Below, one piece after another: positions 1 to 9,600 of a stretch of 26,499 bases of DNA; positions within the stretch are counted from its first letter, which is position 1, and the number at the start of each line of letters is the position of its first letter. The notes under the pieces were generated by a model, which saw only the letters and a program-made list of their open reading frames with translations, was not told the DNA's origin and did no database searches. Location: NCBI GenBank assembly GCA_900555075.1, contig USJO01000017.1:1-26499 (forward strand), given 5' to 3'. The translations under genes were made by a program, and so were the position numbers. The stretch is from an uncultured Clostridium sp. (GTDB lineage: Bacteria > Bacillota > Clostridia > TANB77 > CAG-508).

Positions 1-152
1 AAAATGGATTATTTATAGCTATGCCTAGCAGAAAAACTCCAAACGGAGAATTCAAGGATATAGCTCATCCAATCAATGCTGAAACAAGGGAGAAAATTCA
101 AAATGCTATATTAGAAGCATATAACTCTCCTGATGCTGAAACAGCTGAATAA
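1..152 (+). CDS. spoVG: SpoVG, C-terminal fragment (5' end outside window)
   Basis: The frame opening at base 3 encodes about 49 residues to a TAA stop at 150-152. The fragment contains FIAMPSRKTPNGEFKDIAHP followed by INAETREKIQNAILEAY, the conserved end of SpoVG (septation protein / regulator; usual length 85-100 residues, so roughly half is present). Family knowledge: SpoVG is a small nucleic-acid-binding regulator that affects septation, sporulation and envelope gene expression in Bacillota. A terminator follows directly, so it probably ends its transcript. Presence of spoVG does not prove sporulation, since it also occurs in non-sporulating Bacillota. The call rests on the very well conserved AMPSRKTPNGEF motif. 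Confidence 0.95.
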   Translation, partial: NGLFIAMPSRKTPNGEFKDIAHPINAETREKIQNAILEAYNSPDAETAE

Positions 153-165
153 TAATAAATAAAAG

Positions 166-187
166 AACACCTTAGGGTGTTTTTTTG
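166..187 (+). terminator. Intrinsic terminator after spoVG
   Basis: AACACC at 166-171 pairs with GGTGTT at 176-181 across a 4-base loop. A run of T follows the 3' arm, giving a standard short rho-independent terminator. Confidence 0.85.
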
Positions 188-241
188 TTGCAAAAAAAAA
201 TAAAAAAATTACAAAAAAGTATATTAATCTTTCTATTTTTC

Positions 242-250
242 TGATATACT
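242..250 (+). promoter_or_regulatory. Probable extended -10 promoter for the 277 gene
   Basis: TGATATACT at 242-250 is an extended -10 element (TGN plus TATACT). No good -35 hexamer lies 16-18 bases upstream, as is tolerated for extended -10 promoters. It is followed by an AAAGGAG SD and the ATG at 277. It lies just after the spoVG terminator, where a new promoter is expected. Confidence 0.5.
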
Positions 251-276
251 ATTAAAAGAAAAAAAGGAGAAATTAT

Positions 277-1408
277 ATGGGAATTAAAATACAAAAAAGG
301 AAATTTATAAGGAACATATTTATTGGAATTATAGCACTACTTATAGTAGCATATATAATAAACATAGCACCAGGTTATAAGAGAGATAAATTTAAGGATG
401 TAACAAACTTAGTTATCGGAGAAAAAAACGTTACAGAAAATTTGAAGCATCCAATATATATAGATGAAGGTGGAGTAATTTATTTATCTAAAGAAGATAT
501 AAAGGAATTCTTAGATAAAACAATTTACTTTGATGAAGAAGACGATCTGTTAATAACAAGTTCACCAATATCAGTAGCAAGTATGAAAGTAGGAGATAAA
601 ACCATAAGGGTAAATGATGCAACAAATGATACATTATACACAATAATATACCAAGATAATATAATGTATATCCCAATAGATGAAATAAAAAGTGTATATA
701 ATATTGAAATAAAATATATAAAGAGCAATAATACTTTAATAATAGATAATCTAAATGAAGGTATGATAAAAGCTAGGGTGGACGAGAACACGAAAATAAG
801 GTATAAGCAAAGAAGTTTATCAAAAGAGGTAGGTTTATTAGAGATAGGAGATACTGTAAGTGCTTTTTACACAACAAGTAAAGGATGGCGCCAAATCAGA
901 ACAGAAAATGGAACAGTAGGATATGTAAAAGCAAATGTATTAACAGATGAGTATATACTAAGACAAGATATGGAACAACGACCAGAAACAAAAGAGATAA
1001 CAGCTAAAATAACAGACAACTCAATAATAAATATTGAGCGGAGAGAAAATATTAATAAAGGATTTATTTAAAATAACCAATGATGGTATTTTATTGAAAA
1101 ATATAAGTTTTACCAATAATGGTGAAGCCACTAAAATATGGGCAAATATAAGTTTAGAGGATATAAATTTAACTAAATTTGAAAATAGATATCAACTAAT
1201 AAGAAATATGTTGAGTATAGTAAGAAAAAATGATATAAATGGAATAAACGTGTATGTATATAACGAAGATAATAACTTGCAAAGATTTATAATAGAATTA
1301 GCTCCACGTTTAAGAGAATTAGGAATAAAAACAAACATAATTGTGAACAAAGATTTTAAAGAAAAAGAAGTATATGAAGATATTGTGGACTATATAATAG
1401 TAAATTAA
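277..1408 (+). CDS. Membrane-anchored SH3b protein with degenerate GH18 remnant; needs a +1 frame change at a CGG codon
   Basis: Two overlapping frames (277-1071 and 1034-1408) read as one protein of about 376 residues if the C at 1039 is skipped. Visible parts: an N-terminal membrane segment (residues about 14-31); a stalk-like region resembling the copper-amine-oxidase N-terminal domain common in clostridial envelope proteins (about 40-155); a bacterial SH3 domain (about 160-220, with GWRQIRTENGTVGYVKANVL); then a shortened GH18-like part with KIWANISLEDIN, INGINVYVYNED, FIIELAPRLRELGI and DIVDYIIVN. The GH18 catalytic DGxxxDxE pattern has become INGINVYVYNE, so chitinase-type activity is not expected; wall binding is more likely. 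The second frame has no convincing own start: its first candidate is TTG at 1034 without an SD. Skipping C gives NIEGEKILI, resembling the GK(I/V)xL strand that opens these GH18 domains. It is followed by mltG 20 bases downstream. Alternatives: a pseudogene, or a one-base sequence error. Confidence 0.7.
1036..1045 (+). other. Candidate +1 recoding site GAG-C-GGA
   Basis: The zero frame reads ATT GAG CGG AGA and then reaches TAA at 1069. The family-like downstream protein lies in the +1 frame, which is entered by reading GAG, skipping the C at 1039 and continuing GGA GAG AAA. The zero-frame codon at the shift is CGG, which I find in no other gene of the window except at the equivalent point of argS. 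The Glu tRNA on GAG cannot re-pair in the +1 frame (AGC), so P-site slippage is unlikely. Confidence 0.5.
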
Positions 1409-1428
1409 AAAATGGAGGAAGGACAAAA

Positions 1429-2496
1429 ATGAAAAAGGTTGTAATAATAATAGCAATAATTCTAGTAGCAATATTATTAATAATAGGAACATATAGGATA
1501 CTAACAATGCCAGTAAGTAAGAATATTACAGAAAAACAAGTAGAAATACCAATGGGAAGTGGGACAAGCAAAATTGCAGAAATTCTTAAAAACAATAATC
1601 TAATAAGAAGCAAAACAGCGTTTAAAGTATATGTAAAACTGAATAAAATATCTAATTTTCAAGCAGGTACATATTACCTAAAAGAGAGTATGAATTTAAA
1701 AGAAATAACAGAAATGTTACAAACAGGCAAAATGTATGACCCAAACCAAATAACAATAACATATCTAGAAGGAAAACCAATGTGGTGGCTTGCAAAAACA
1801 ATTTCAGAAAAAACAAATAATACTGAAGAAGATGTATATGATGTTCTAAAAAATGAGGAATATATAGATAAATTAATAGACAAATACTGGTTTATAACAG
1901 ATGAAATAAAGAATAAAAACATATACTATTCACTAGAGGGATATTTGTTTCCAGATACTTATGCAATATCAAACGCAGATGCAAAAGTAGAAGAAATTTT
2001 TGAAAAAATGTTAGACAGAATGGAGGAGGTTTTAGAACCATATAAGCAAAAAATAGATGATAACAAATATACAATCCATCAATTATTAACACTCGCATCA
2101 ATAGTTGAAACAGAAGGAATGTACAGAGAAGATAGATTAAATATAGCAAGTGTTTTTTATAACAGATTGGAAAGAAATATGTCATTGGGAAGTTGTGTTA
2201 CAACATATTACTCTGTTAAAATAAATATGGGGGATAGAGATTTATATCAAAAGGAAATAAATGCAGCAAATCTATACAATACAAGAGGACCAGGAATGGA
2301 GGGTAAATTGCCTGTTGGACCTATTAGTTCAATAAGCAAAATAAGTCTGGATGCTGTAATAAACCCAATAGAAACAGATTATTTATTCTTTGTATCAGAT
2401 AAAAACGGAAAATTGTATTTCACAAAAACAAATGCAGAACATGAACAAATGATAGACGAACTACAAAGCAAAGGAATGTGGTATGAGTATAAATAG
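1429..2496 (+). CDS. mltG: Endolytic murein transglycosylase MltG (YceG-like)
   Basis: MltG cleaves nascent glycan strands at the outer face of the membrane and so sets the ends of newly made peptidoglycan. The 355-residue protein has one N-terminal membrane segment (residues about 4-22), a LysM-like region with VEIPMGSGTSKIAEIL (about 38-52), and the YceG core. Core motifs are LEGYLFPDTY (169-178), LASIVETEG with the expected catalytic Glu227, NRLERNMSL, and LPVGPISS (294-301). The usual SDPTVQYAL and YNTY motifs are diverged here (LGSCVTTYYS, YNTR), so it is a somewhat unusual member. The start is supported by GGAGGAAGG a few bases upstream. It follows the SH3 protein closely and is probably co-transcribed with it as a wall-related pair. 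Confidence 0.93.
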   Translation: MKKVVIIIAIILVAILLIIGTYRILTMPVSKNITEKQVEIPMGSGTSKIAEILKNNNLIRSKTAFKVYVKLNKISNFQAGTYYLKESMNLKEITEMLQTGKMYDPNQITITYLEGKPMWWLAKTISEKTNNTEEDVYDVLKNEEYIDKLIDKYWFITDEIKNKNIYYSLEGYLFPDTYAISNADAKVEEIFEKMLDRMEEVLEPYKQKIDDNKYTIHQLLTLASIVETEGMYREDRLNIASVFYNRLERNMSLGSCVTTYYSVKINMGDRDLYQKEINAANLYNTRGPGMEGKLPVGPISSISKISLDAVINPIETDYLFFVSDKNGKLYFTKTNAEHEQMIDELQSKGMWYEYK

Positions 2497-2500
2497 AAAA

Positions 2501-2530
2501 ACGCCCAATTAAAGGTTGGGCGAATATTTT
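2501..2530. terminator. Bidirectional intrinsic terminator between mltG and the convergent small gene
   Basis: A 7-bp stem (CGCCCAA with TTGGGCG, about 2505-2523) lies between the convergent genes. On the minus strand the 3' arm is followed by TTTTT, a good terminator tail; the plus-strand tail is weaker (AATATTTT). Confidence 0.8.
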
Positions 2531-2849
2531 AAAAAAATAAATTTAAAAAACCAAGCGATAAGGAAATTAAAAATGATTTAATGGAAATTTTTATACTTCT
2601 CTTAAACATTGTTTGGGCGACAAGTAATCCACGAGGTTTAAGCTCAACAAGTGCTGTACACTCCTCTTCTTCAGTATTAACAAGCTCTTTATCATTAATA
2701 GATATCTCTTCATCAGTAACTGTAACAGTAGCTTCTATTTCAGCTGTTTCAACCATTTCAGGAGTTTTATCATCAATGATTTCATTAAGAGAAAGCACAC
2801 TATCTTTAGTAACATTTAATTTGATGTCTTCGTCAATTAAATTATCCAT
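2529..2849 (-). CDS. Small acidic protein with hydrophobic C-terminal tail, unknown function
   Basis: I do not recognise a named family. The 106-residue product is strongly acidic over its first 70 residues (many Glu/Asp, low complexity). It then has ECTALVELKPRGLLVAQTMF, a basic stretch (KRSIKISIKSF) and a hydrophobic end (LISLSLGFLNLFF). The basic-then-hydrophobic tail suggests membrane association. The ATG at 2849 is chosen over GTG at 2858 because AAGGA lies about 10 bases before the ATG. A promoter (2893-2921) and a shared terminator fit a real gene. It uses more T-ending codons (GTT, CTT, CCT) than its neighbours. The opposite-strand frame at 2581-2874 looks like its Ser/Thr-rich shadow and has no start signals. 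Confidence 0.62.
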   Translation of the reverse strand: MDNLIDEDIKLNVTKDSVLSLNEIIDDKTPEMVETAEIEATVTVTDEEISINDKELVNTEEEECTALVELKPRGLLVAQTMFKRSIKISIKSFLISLSLGFLNLFF

Positions 2850-2892
2850 TTCAATCACATCCTTAAATCTTTAGTAAAAATATGTTAATTAG

Positions 2893-2921
2893 ATTATAAC
2901 ATTATAAAAATAAAAAAGCAA
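2893..2921 (-). promoter_or_regulatory. SigA-type promoter for the 2529-2849 gene
   Basis: On the minus strand, TTGCTT (plus positions 2916-2921) and TATAAT (2893-2898) are separated by 17 bases. This lies about 45 bases before the start of the small acidic protein gene. Confidence 0.65.
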
Positions 2922-2960
2922 TAAAAGGAAGAAATTTGTATAAATTTGGAAGGGGATTTT

Positions 2961-3605
2961 ATGAAAGAGGAAATATTAAAAAAAATAGATTATACTTTGT
3001 TAAAACAGAGCTCAACCTTAGAGGACATAAAAAAATTATGTAATGATGCAATAAAATGTAATACTGCATCAGTATGTATTCCACCATGTTATGTAAAACA
3101 GGCAAAAGAATACGTAGGAAACAAAATGAAAATTTGTACAGTAATAGGATTTCCTAATGGATATAATTTAAGCAACGTAAAAATGTTTGAAACAGAACAA
3201 GCCATAAAAGATGGAGCAGACGAAATAGATATGGTAATAAACATAGGTAAACTAAAAGAAAAAAATTATGACTACATTTTAAATGAAATAAATGGAGTAA
3301 AGACAAAATGTAAAGGAAGAGTATTAAAAGTAATAATAGAAACCTGCCTTTTAACAGAAGAAGAAAAAATAAAAATGTGTGAATTAATATCAAGTTCAGA
3401 TGCGGACTACATAAAAACCTCAACAGGATTTAGCAAATCAGGTGCAACTTTAGAGGACATAGAACTATTCAAAAAACACATAATAAATGGCAAAAAAATA
3501 AAAGCAGCAGGAGGAATAAAAAATTTTGAGGATGCAGAAAGATTCATACAAGCAGGAGCAGATAGGCTAGGAACAAGTGGGCTAGTATCAGAAGTAAAAA
3601 CATAA
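2961..3605 (+). CDS. deoC: Deoxyribose-phosphate aldolase DeoC
   Basis: DeoC cleaves 2-deoxyribose 5-phosphate to glyceraldehyde 3-phosphate and acetaldehyde in deoxynucleoside salvage. The 214-residue product has the class I aldolase hallmarks: the Schiff-base lysine in YIKTSTGF (Lys152), the second lysine in IKAAGG (Lys181), and the DGADEIDMV motif (about 84-92). Its length is normal for the short bacterial form. The ATG at 2961 is chosen over an upstream TTG (2946) because GGAAGGGG sits just before it, inside the longer frame. There is no other nucleoside-catabolism gene next to it; upp lies about 14 kb downstream. A 20-21 bp hairpin separates it from the glucan synthase-like gene. Confidence 0.96.
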   Translation: MKEEILKKIDYTLLKQSSTLEDIKKLCNDAIKCNTASVCIPPCYVKQAKEYVGNKMKICTVIGFPNGYNLSNVKMFETEQAIKDGADEIDMVINIGKLKEKNYDYILNEINGVKTKCKGRVLKVIIETCLLTEEEKIKMCELISSSDADYIKTSTGFSKSGATLEDIELFKKHIINGKKIKAAGGIKNFEDAERFIQAGADRLGTSGLVSEVKT

Positions 3606-3614
3606 TTTACGTAT

Positions 3615-3668
3615 AAAACCCTTTTTATTGGTAAAAATATGAATAAATTTACCAGTAGAGAGGGTTTT
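3615..3668 (+). promoter_or_regulatory. Long hairpin enclosing the ribosome-binding site of the giant glucan synthase-like gene
   Basis: Bases 3616-3635 pair with 3648-3667 over 20 consecutive pairs (three are G-U) around a 12-base loop; 3615 with 3668 adds one more. The 3' arm contains the GAGAGGG SD that serves the TTG at 3673. It may be an attenuator or leaky terminator after deoC, a translational lock on the large gene, or both. The tail is T-rich but interrupted (TTTTGATTTTG), weak for a classic terminator. Confidence 0.7.
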
Positions 3669-3672
3669 GATT

Positions 3673-6600
3673 TTGAAAAAAAATAGATACTTAAATATAA
3701 AAGGAGTAACCTTAGATAAAGATCAATTGCAAACCTATATGGAAAAAATTGCTGTAAATTATGAAATAACAGGTAATAGTAATGTTGAGACATATCCTAT
3801 TAGCAGATTGATGGATAATTTTAAATTCATACAGCAAACCTACAACATTTTAAATGAACATATAAAACTTGATATAAGTATATATTCAGCAGGAGAGTGG
3901 CTTTTAGATAATTTCTATATTATTGAAGAAACTGTAAAAAACATAAGAAATGATTTAACAAGGGAAAAATATAAAGATTTTCCAGGAATTAGTAGAGGAC
4001 TATATAAAGGCTTTGCAAGAGTATATGTATTAGCATCTGAAATTGTTGCATATACAGATAATAAAATAGATACAGAAACACTAGAATTAAGTTTGCTTGC
4101 TTACGAACGTAGAAAAACCTTAAGTATGGAGGAAATATGGAGCTTACCTATATTCTTAAATATTGCCATAATTGAAAATATAAGAGCAGTATGTGAAAAG
4201 ATATACTTAAGCCAAGTTCAAAAATACAAGGTAGAAGAAATTGTAGAAAGATTAATAGATAAAAAAGAAGCAAACAAACAACAATACAAAAAAATAAGAG
4301 AAAATACAAAAATGTATAAAAATTCAAGTTACCCATTTATAGAATATATGTCATATAAATTAAAAAAATATGGGAAAACAGGAAATGCTTATTTAAACGT
4401 TTTAGAAGAGCAAGTTAGCAAACTTGGACTAACAGTTTCAGAAGTAATACGAAAAGAACACTTTGATATAGCAATGCAAAAAGTATTAATTGGAAACAGC
4501 ATTACAAGTATAAGAGAAATAGCAAGAATAAACTTCTTAGAGCTTTTTGAAGAAATTAATGGTGTTGAGGATTTATTAAGGCAAGACCCAGCGGATGTAT
4601 ATGACAAAATGGATTACAAAACGAAGGAATTTTATAGGAATAAAATCAAGAAACTATCACAGAAAACAAAAATGTCTGAAATATATATAGCAAAGAAAAT
4701 ACTAGAACTCGCACAAAAATCGAAACAAATTAGAAAGAGACACATAGGATATTATTTAATAGATAAAGGAGAAAATTTATTAAATAATGAACTAGGGATA
4801 AAATCAAAAAAACGAAGCAAAAAACCAATATATTATATTGCTGGAGTTTATGTGTTTACAGCAATTTTTAGTATATTGTTTGGAATATATATTTATAACA
4901 AGATTAATCTAGCTATAGCAATTATATCAACAATATTTGCAATAGTTCCAATTTCAGAAATATATATACAGGTAATCAATTACATTTTTGGGAAAACCGT
5001 AACACCAACACTATTACCGAAACTCGCATTAACAAATGGAATACCAGAAGAATATAGCACAATGGTAGTTATACCAACAATTATAAACAGTAGAGAAAAG
5101 GTACAGGAGCTATTTAGAAAAATAGAGGTATATTATTTAGCAAATAAAGAAAATAATTTATATTTCACACTTCTTGGAGATTGTACCTCTTCCAAAAACG
5201 AGATAGAATCATTTGATAAAGAGATAATAGAAGAGGGAATAAAGCAATCAAAACTATTAAATGAGAAATATGTATCAAAAGGTGAAAAAGAGAAATTCTA
5301 TTTTCTATATAGAAATAGGATTTGGAACAGAGGCGAAAGATGTTATCTTGGCTGGGAAAGAAAAAGGGGAATGTTATGTCAGTTTAATAGATTTTTATTA
5401 ACTGGTAAAGATGAGTTTAGAACAAATACAATAAAGTCAAAACTAACTATAAAATATGTAATAACACTAGATGCAGATACAAATTTAGTATTAGGAACAG
5501 CTAAAGAACTTATAGGAACAATGGCACACATTTTAAATAAACCAATTTTAGATAAAAGGAGAAACATAATAATAGATGGTCATGCACTTATTCAACCACG
5601 AGTAGGAGTAGACCTTATTTCAAGTAGAAAGAGCCTATTTACAAAAATATATGCAGGAGCAGGTGGAACTGATTCATATACAAATGCAATTTCTGATGTG
5701 TATCAAGACAATTTTGGTGAAGGAATATTTACAGGAAAAGGAATATACGATTTAGAATTATTCCATAAAATTCTGTGTGATGAAATTCCAGAAAATACAG
5801 TACTAAGCCATGACTTATTAGAAGGAAGTTATTTAAGGTGTGGGCTTACAACAGATATTTTGCTTCTTGATGGATTTCCATTTAAATATAGTAGTTATAT
5901 CGCAAGAGGACACAGATGGATAAGAGGAGATTGGCAAATAGCTAGATGGATAACAAATATAATAATAGTAAAAGATAAAGTTAAAAAGTTAAATCCATTA
6001 AATAGTTTATCAAGATTTAAAATATTAGATAACTTACGAAGAAGTTTAATTGTAGTAACAGTATTTATTATGCTAATTTTAGCTGGTATACTAGCAATAT
6101 ATAAACTACCAAGTACGGCAGTATTATTAACTGCTTTAATTGCATTAGAGGCTCCCACAATTTTAGACATTATAAATTATATAGTGTTCAGGAAAAATAC
6201 AAATTCAGAATCTATAACAGCACATAAAAACTCTTTAAAATCAATAAGTGGAATAAAGGCAAGCATAATAAGAGGCTTTTTAGAATTAGTGGTATTACCA
6301 AGCAGAAGCTATAGTAACACAAATGCAATTGTAAAAACTATATATAGAATGAATATATCAAGACAAAATCTATTAGAATGGATGACTTCTGAAGAGGCAG
6401 AAAGGCAAAGTAAAAATAATTTACTAGCATATTATAAAAGTATGTTGGCAAATGTAATTGCAGGAGTGGTATCAATAATATTAGGAATAATTACAGGAGG
6501 AATATCATTTTATATATTTGGAGCATTATTTAGCATAGCACCAGTTATAGCTTGGTATATAAGTCAAGAGGAGAAAGAAGAAAAGGCCATAGATAAAATA

Positions 6601-9600
6601 AACAAACAAGACAAGGAATATTGTTTAGAAATAGCTAAAAAAACGTGGAGATTTTTTGAAGAAAACATTAATGAAGAAAACAACTTTTTACCACCAGATA
6701 ACTATCAAGAAGACAGAAAAGAAAAAGTTGCTCATAGGACTTCTCCAACTAATATAGGTTTAGGACTTTTAGCAGTATGTTCAAGCTATGATTTAGGATT
6801 TATATCATTAGATAATGCAATAGAACTTATCCGAAAAATGCTTACAACAATAGAAAAACTTCAAAAATGGAATGGACATTTATATAACTGGTACAATACA
6901 AAAACGCTAGAACCATTATTCCCACGATATGTATCAACTGTTGATAGTGGTAACTTTATAGGATATTTATATACCTTAAAGCAGTTTTTGGTAGAAACAA
7001 GAAATCAAAACTTAATAAACACAATAGACAATATAATAAATAATACAGATTTTTCAATGCTTTATGATTACAAAAAACGAATATTCTCAATAGGATTTAA
7101 TATTGAAGAAAATAAACTTACAGATTCATATTATGATTTACTAGCATCTGAATCAAGACAAGCAAGTTTAATTGCAATTGCAAAAAAGGATGTGCCTGTA
7201 AAACATTGGAGTAGTCTAAGCAGAACATTAACAAATCTAAATAGATACAAAGGACTTATATCATGGTCTGGAACTGCGTTTGAATATCTAATGCCAAACA
7301 TAAATATAAAAACATATAAAGGCAGTTTGTTAGATGAATCTTGTAGATTTATGCTAATGAGCCAGAAAAAATATGCACAGGAGCTAGGTATTCCTTGGGG
7401 AATTTCGGAAGCAGCATTTAACTTAAGAGATTTAAATAACAATTATCAATACAAGGCATTTGGAATACCATGGCTTGGATTTAAAAGAGGCTTAGAAGAA
7501 GATATGGTAGTATCTTCATATGCAATCTTTTTAAGCTTAAAATATGATCCCAAAGGAGCAATAGAAAATTTAAAACAATTAGAAAAACAGGAAATGTATG
7601 GAGAATATGGATTTTATGAATCAATAGATTATACAATATCAAGATTAAAATACGGTAAATCATATGAACCTGTAAAAACGTATATGGCACATCACCAGGG
7701 GTTAATATTGCTTTCTATAAATAATTTAATAAATGATAAAATATTAGTAACCAGATTCAGCAATAATCCGGAGATAGAGGCAGTAGACATTTTACTTCAA
7801 GAGCGTATGCCAGAAAAAGCAATCATAACAAAGGAAAAGAAGGAAAAAGTACAAAAACTAAAAATGCAAGACTATGAAAATTATAGCGAAAAAGTATATA
7901 CAAAAATCAATACAAATCTAAATACAGCAAATGTAATATCAAATGGAAAGTACACAGTAGTATCTAATTTAAAAGGAATAGGATATAGTAAATTCAATAA
8001 CTTACTAATAAATAGATTCAAGGAGACATCAGATTATAATCAGGGAATATTCTTTTATATTAAGAATTTAACTACAAAACAGATATACTCAAATCTTCCA
8101 GCACACAAGAGCAAAGTGACTTTTGCACCAGACAAAATTAAATATGTAAAGACAGAAGGCAGTATAGAGGTAGAAACAAAGATAACAGTAGCACCAGAAG
8201 AATCTGTTGAAATACGAAGATTAAAACTTAAAAACAATGGAAACAATGTTGAAACACTAGAAGTAACAAGCTACTTCGAGCCTGTGCTATCAACAGATAT
8301 TCAAGACTATGCACACACGGCATTTAACAATCTGTTTTTGATATTTAAAGAAATGGGAAATGGAATTATTTTAATTAAAAGAAAGAAACGTGAACCTAAA
8401 CAGAAGGATATATATGCAGGAGTAAATCTATATACAGAAAATGAAACAATAGGAGATGTTGAATACGAAATAGATAAAGAAAAGTTTATGGGCAGAGGAA
8501 ATTTTAGTATACCAGAAGCAATAAAAAACTCAAAACCATTTTCAAAAAATCTAGGACTTGTTACAGATCCAGGTTTAGTAATAAAGAAAACTGTAAAGAT
8601 ATTACCAGGTGAAACTGCTACCTTAGACTTGATTATATCAGCAGGATATGATGAAGAAACAACAATTAAATTGTTACAAAATTATTCAAATTCAAATACA
8701 ATAAGCAAAGTGTTTGAATTATCAAAAGCTAAAACGGAAGCGGAAACTGTATATTTAGGGTTAAAAGGAAAAGATATAGAAAAGTATCAAAAGATGCTTA
8801 GTTATTTAATATTCCAAAACCCAATGAGAAAAGAAATCTTACAAAAGCTACCTAAAAGGGTGTATTCACAAAGTGAACTATGGAAGTTTGGAATATCAGG
8901 GGATTTGCCAATTCTATTTGTAAAAATAAAAGACGTAAACGATATACACGTAGTAAGAGATGCTTTAAGAGCAATAGAGTTTTTTAGAAGTAAAAATATA
9001 AATGTTGATTTAGTAATTTTAAATGAAGAAAAAAACAGTTACGAGCATTTTATAAAATTTGAAATAGAAAATGAGATTCAAAATAAACAACTAGCATTTT
9101 TGAAAAATATTTTTGGTGGAATTTTTGTAATAAATGCAAAAGAAATATCAAAAGAGGATGTAGAACTATTAGAGTTTAGAAGCAATTTAACACTTGATGC
9201 ATCGCTTGGAAATATTGATACACAACTTAAAGATTTAGAAGAGGACTATGAAGATAAAATAAAAAACATTGGAGAAGAAGATACCAAGGTATATATTGAG
9301 AATAATGAACTTGAAACAATTAATGAAGAATATAGCAACTTAGAATATTATAACGACTATGGTGGATTTACAGAAGATGGGTTAGAATACAAAATGAGAA
9401 TAAGCAACGAAAACAAATTACCAACAGCTTGGAGCAACATATTAGCAAACCAAAATTTCGGAACAGTTATAACACAAAACTTAGGAGGATTTACTTGGAG
9501 TCAAAACAGCAGACTGAACAGAATATCTGCTTGGAATAATAGCGCAAATATAGATATACCTTCAGAAATAATATATATAAAAGATAAAGAAACAGGCAGG

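Noticed and set aside
2581..2874. Plus-strand Ser/Thr-rich ORF of 97 codons
   Set aside because: Shadow of the minus-strand acidic gene; it has no SD or promoter, and the composition is the antisense of Glu/Asp codons.
3667..3675. TTG at 3667 as start of the giant gene
   Set aside because: Only two bases from the SD; TTG at 3673 has normal spacing.
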